Part shown: positions 61,673 through 64,000 of the stretch, one piece after another
How positions within the stretch are numbered: the stretch's first letter is position 1
How the letters are laid out: every line of letters begins with the position of its first letter
Assembly (NCBI RefSeq): GCF_008806975.1
Contig: NZ_CP031728.1
Span: 2,294,001-2,358,000 of the forward strand
From: Cellvibrio sp. KY-GH-1
GTDB taxonomy: Bacteria; Pseudomonadota; Gammaproteobacteria; Pseudomonadales; Cellvibrionaceae
DNA length: 64,000 bases
Reading direction: 5' to 3'
Made by a program: the position numbers and the translations under genes
Notes under the pieces: generated by a model
What the model saw: the letters and a program-made list of their open reading frames with translations, nothing else
What the model was told of the DNA's origin: nothing
Databases searched by the model: none

Positions 61673-62412
61673 AGAGGTTGATGCTCGCAAAATTTATAAC
61701 CTACACCCCAAACCGTTAGCAAATATTCCGGTGCAGATGGGTTGCGTTCTATTTTCGCGCGCAAGCGATTGATATGACTGTTGACAGTATGCTCATAACC
61801 CTCGTGACCATAGCCCCACACCTTGTCTAATAATTCACTGCGATTAAATACGCGGCCAGGATGGCTTGCAAAAAACCACAGCAAATCAAATTCACGCGCT
61901 GTGAGTTCAATATCGAGATTATTGAGCAACACACGATGCTGGAGCTTATCAAGCACCAATTGTTTAACCTTGATGGTGTCGGGCTCTTGCGTGTCTAGTT
62001 GAGGTGAGCGGCTACTGCGACGCAGCAATGCGCGTACACGCGCGGCCAGTTCCAGCGAGCTAAAGGGTTTGGTTAAGTAATCATCTGCCCCTAACTCAAG
62101 CCCGAGCACACGGTCCAACTCGGTGGAGCGCGCCGTTAGCATAATGAGTGGCAAGTCTACGCCATTACTGCGCATCGCACGGCAAATATCCAAGCCATCC
62201 ATACCGGGTAAACGCAAATCCAGAATCATGAGATCCCAGTGTTCCTCCAGCGCCATTTTAAGACCAAGGTCACCGCGCTCAACCACAACGACTTCTGCTT
62301 GAAAATCTTGCAGATAGAGTTTGATCAGATTGCCCAGATCGGTTTCATCTTCTACCACTAAGAACCGGCGCTGGGGTGTTGGATGCAATGCAGTAACCTT
62401 GGACGCGAACAT
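61669..62412 (-). CDS. OmpR-family response regulator
   Basis: 247 residues from an ATG after AGAGGAT (the frame extends to 62502). Receiver domain with VVEDETDLG, phospho-acceptor Asp in LMILDLRLPGMDG and Lys in DYLTKPFSS, then a winged-helix DNA-binding domain (LTAREFDLLWFFASHPGRVF, VNSHINRLRAKIERNP, TVWGVGYKF). Coupled to its kinase by an ATGA overlap. Target genes unknown; the spondin-domain lipoproteins upstream are candidates by position. Confidence 0.93.
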   Translation of the reverse strand: MFASKVTALHPTPQRRFLVVEDETDLGNLIKLYLQDFQAEVVVVERGDLGLKMALEEHWDLMILDLRLPGMDGLDICRAMRSNGVDLPLIMLTARSTELDRVLGLELGADDYLTKPFSSLELAARVRALLRRSSRSPQLDTQEPDTIKVKQLVLDKLQHRVLLNNLDIELTAREFDLLWFFASHPGRVFNRSELLDKVWGYGHEGYEHTVNSHINRLRAKIERNPSAPEYLLTVWGVGYKFCEHQPL

Positions 62413-62542
62413 AATCAATCCTCTGAAAAGTGTCGGATACAGATGCACGACGCGCAGGTTTGTTTCAGTTGCGCTAAAAAAAATGCACGACGCAGAGAAC
62501 ATGCCTGATGTTATAAACCTATAACATCAGGCGAACATGCCG

Positions 62543-63376
62543 TTATGGGGCCAAACGCGTAATCGTAATGCGCGCCACCGGGTTGTCCCAGCGATGCATT
62601 TGGGTCAACACAGAATCGGTATTGCCGTCATCGCGCGTGATCACGCCCGGGTGCAGAGTCACTTGATTGGCAATGTCATCACGTTGCGCGTTAAATCCTT
62701 CACCACCGGCGGCGGGGCCCGGAATACTGGCTTGAAGTTCGGTATTGTTTTCCGTCCCCGCATCGTAACTGAGTGCGTCAATCGTTCGGCTCTGACCAAT
62801 CGCGAGCTGGTTGAGAGCCAAACTATTTAAACCGGTTAACGCATCATTGGTATTCACCAACATACTCAGCACGCTCAGATAAAACTCGCTTTCTTCAGCC
62901 GTGGGCACCATGGCCGTTAGCGTGAACTCTTTGTAATTACCGGGGGCGGTCATCCCCGTGGTGGCATCGGCAATAATCACAGCTACATCGGCGCGCGCTT
63001 CACTCAGGTAATCCGCCGTTACGCCGGATTCAGCAATGACTTCAACACCCATGCTTGCCGGCATACCAACGGTGAAGGGCTTAAATGAAGCCTTGTGCAG
63101 CGCGTACGCAAAGGGAGATAAAGGTTGCGCTGTTGTGAGATTGGTGACTTTCACTGAATAACTCAAACGGGTCATTGCCATCGCACTGGAACTGGCCAGA
63201 GCACTGCTACTGGATTCAGTGCTGCTTGCCATCATGCTACTCGTCATTGCGCTACTCGCCATCGCGCTGCTCGTCGCCATAGTGCTAGACGTTGTGTGAT
63301 TGGTTTTTGAATCACTTCCGCCACAACCGCTCAACACCAACGCCATACCAATAAAACCAAACCATTGATAATTCAT
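62543..63376 (-). CDS. Spondin-domain lipoprotein with Ser/Ala/Met repeat linker
   Basis: 277 residues. Lipobox LSGC (Cys18), then a Ser-rich linker with repeated SSAMASSA-like units (about 30-66), then a Spondin_N-like domain: YSVKVTNLTTAQPLSPFAYALHK, MVPTAEESEFYLSVLSMLVNTNDALTGLN (in blocks), YDAGTENNTE and HRWDNPVARITI. It is a surface or periplasmic lipoprotein of unknown role. AAGGAGCG precedes the ATG. It follows the other spondin gene by 11 bases, so the two are cotranscribed paralogues. Confidence 0.82.
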   Translation of the reverse strand: MNYQWFGFIGMALVLSGCGGSDSKTNHTTSSTMATSSAMASSAMTSSMMASSTESSSSALASSSAMAMTRLSYSVKVTNLTTAQPLSPFAYALHKASFKPFTVGMPASMGVEVIAESGVTADYLSEARADVAVIIADATTGMTAPGNYKEFTLTAMVPTAEESEFYLSVLSMLVNTNDALTGLNSLALNQLAIGQSRTIDALSYDAGTENNTELQASIPGPAAGGEGFNAQRDDIANQVTLHPGVITRDDGNTDSVLTQMHRWDNPVARITITRLAP

Positions 63377-63387
63377 GGTAGCGCTCC

Positions 63388-64000
63388 TTATTTAACCGTG
63401 AGGGTTACACGCGCAACCGGGTTTAACCAGCGCTGGCTGGATGCATTTATGTCACTGGTTCCGCCGCCAAGGTTGTGATCACCCAATACACCGCGATGAA
63501 TATGTACGAAACCCTCAGCGGTAGTAGCAACGCCTGTTCCCCCCTTGCCTACCAATGCTTCCAATGGTGGTGGAACTGGCATCCCTGCCATGCCTTTGGC
63601 ACCACTTCCACGTATTTCGTCGTTCGCTTCGGTTCCCGCGTCATAGGCATTTAACAGATAGGTATAAGTGCCCGGTTGCGTGGGCAAAGTGAGGTTGTTG
63701 AGTGCGACAAAGCCATCATTCGTTGGCAGCAGCATCGCCGCAATCGACAAGCGTGTATTAGCGACGCCCGGATCACCTAAATCAGCCATGGTGTATTTAC
63801 CTGGCATTAGCAAACCGGCAGCAGGGTTGACGATATTTTTTGCGCCCGCTGCGACAAAGTCGGCGTCAAGGCCACTGATATCGCCCCCTTCGGCCATTGT
63901 TTGCAAGTTCGCAGAGGCCGGCATTCCGCTGGTAAACAGCGTTGCCGCGGCGGGATGTGCGGAAACTAAAAGAGGGGTGAAATAGGTTCCGTGAGTCAGG
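63388..64000 (-). CDS. Spondin-domain protein (5' end beyond the window)
   Basis: The frame is open to the right edge (63999), so the start is missing. The visible 203 residues give LTHGTYFTPLLVSAHPAAATLFTSGMPAS, then MAEGGDISGLDADFVAAG, LPTNDGFVALNNLTLP, YDAGTEANDEIRG, GFVHIHRGVLGDHNLGG (in blocks) and RWLNPVARVTLTVK. The TxxTYFTPLLVxxH and NDGFVALN features are typical of bacterial Spondin_N proteins. It is a tandem paralogue of the lipoprotein gene downstream, and the signal peptide lies outside the window. Confidence 0.82.
   Translation of the reverse strand, partial: LTHGTYFTPLLVSAHPAAATLFTSGMPASANLQTMAEGGDISGLDADFVAAGAKNIVNPAAGLLMPGKYTMADLGDPGVANTRLSIAAMLLPTNDGFVALNNLTLPTQPGTYTYLLNAYDAGTEANDEIRGSGAKGMAGMPVPPPLEALVGKGGTGVATTAEGFVHIHRGVLGDHNLGGGTSDINASSQRWLNPVARVTLTVK

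Noticed and set aside
1..64000. tRNA genes, rRNA genes and CRISPR arrays
   Set aside because: No cloverleaf with CCA-adjacent acceptor, no rRNA motif and no regularly spaced direct repeats were seen on reading; a tool-based scan was not possible.

Overview
The window looks like a chromosomal segment of a free-living, polysaccharide-degrading gammaproteobacterium of the Cellvibrio/Saccharophagus type. The grounds are a xylan-utilisation locus (GH67 alpha-glucuronidase, GH10 xylanase, CE2 acetyl esterase), several lipoproteins with long poly-serine linkers after the lipobox (typical of that group), and a sigma54-linked polar-flagellum gene set. I see no tRNA, rRNA or CRISPR array. This assignment is inferred from gene content, not from a database search.

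Layout. 0-2 kb: partial YbaN, YigZ, and a YCII-VOC fusion. 2.1-9.8 kb: a self-contained operon with a near-consensus sigma54 promoter, encoding a HlyD/MacA-like adaptor, an ABC ATPase, two FtsX-type permeases, an NtrC-family activator and its sensor kinase. 9.8-10.6 kb: a decayed copy of the 3' end of flgA next to a REP-associated tyrosine transposase (RAYT) framed by inverted REP-like sequences. 10.8-19.4 kb, all minus strand: an S41 peptidase lipoprotein; an RstBA-like two-component pair with DUF3019 and MipA/OmpV genes; ltrA coupled to a hipBA toxin-antitoxin pair with two operator-like palindromes; and a small tryptophan-synthase-beta-like protein. 19.6-30.4 kb: the flagellar rod/hook operon flgBCDEFGHIJKL plus one extra gene, divergent from flgA (30.5-31.3 kb). 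Two sigma54-like promoters overlap face to face between flgB and flgA.

31.3-39.8 kb is an accessory island, visibly more AT-rich than its surroundings and almost all on the minus strand. It holds the best candidate for an undescribed system: three tightly packed genes encoding a protein with a degenerate P-loop, a helical/coiled-coil protein, and a SEFIR/TIR-domain protein. It also has a long structured leader RNA that could hide the ribosome binding site of a 105-residue protein, a degenerate copy of that gene's 3' end 3 kb downstream, and a run of small membrane, secreted and orphan genes between and after them.

40-46.5 kb is the xylan locus. 46.8-54.2 kb holds a secreted Ser-linker protein, a DUF1800/DUF1501 pair, a GDPD phosphodiesterase, a short MscS-type channel and a surface lipoprotein. 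54.3-59.5 kb holds a three-domain flavin/[2Fe-2S] redox protein and an AhpD-like protein, divergent from a LysR regulator and a nitrilase, then an orphan gene. 59.9-64 kb has glutaredoxin, an OmpR-type two-component pair and two tandem spondin-domain proteins, the last cut by the window edge.

Where the longest open frame began at a TTG or GTG, or upstream of a clear signal peptide or Shine-Dalgarno, I moved the start to the supported codon; these choices are stated per gene.
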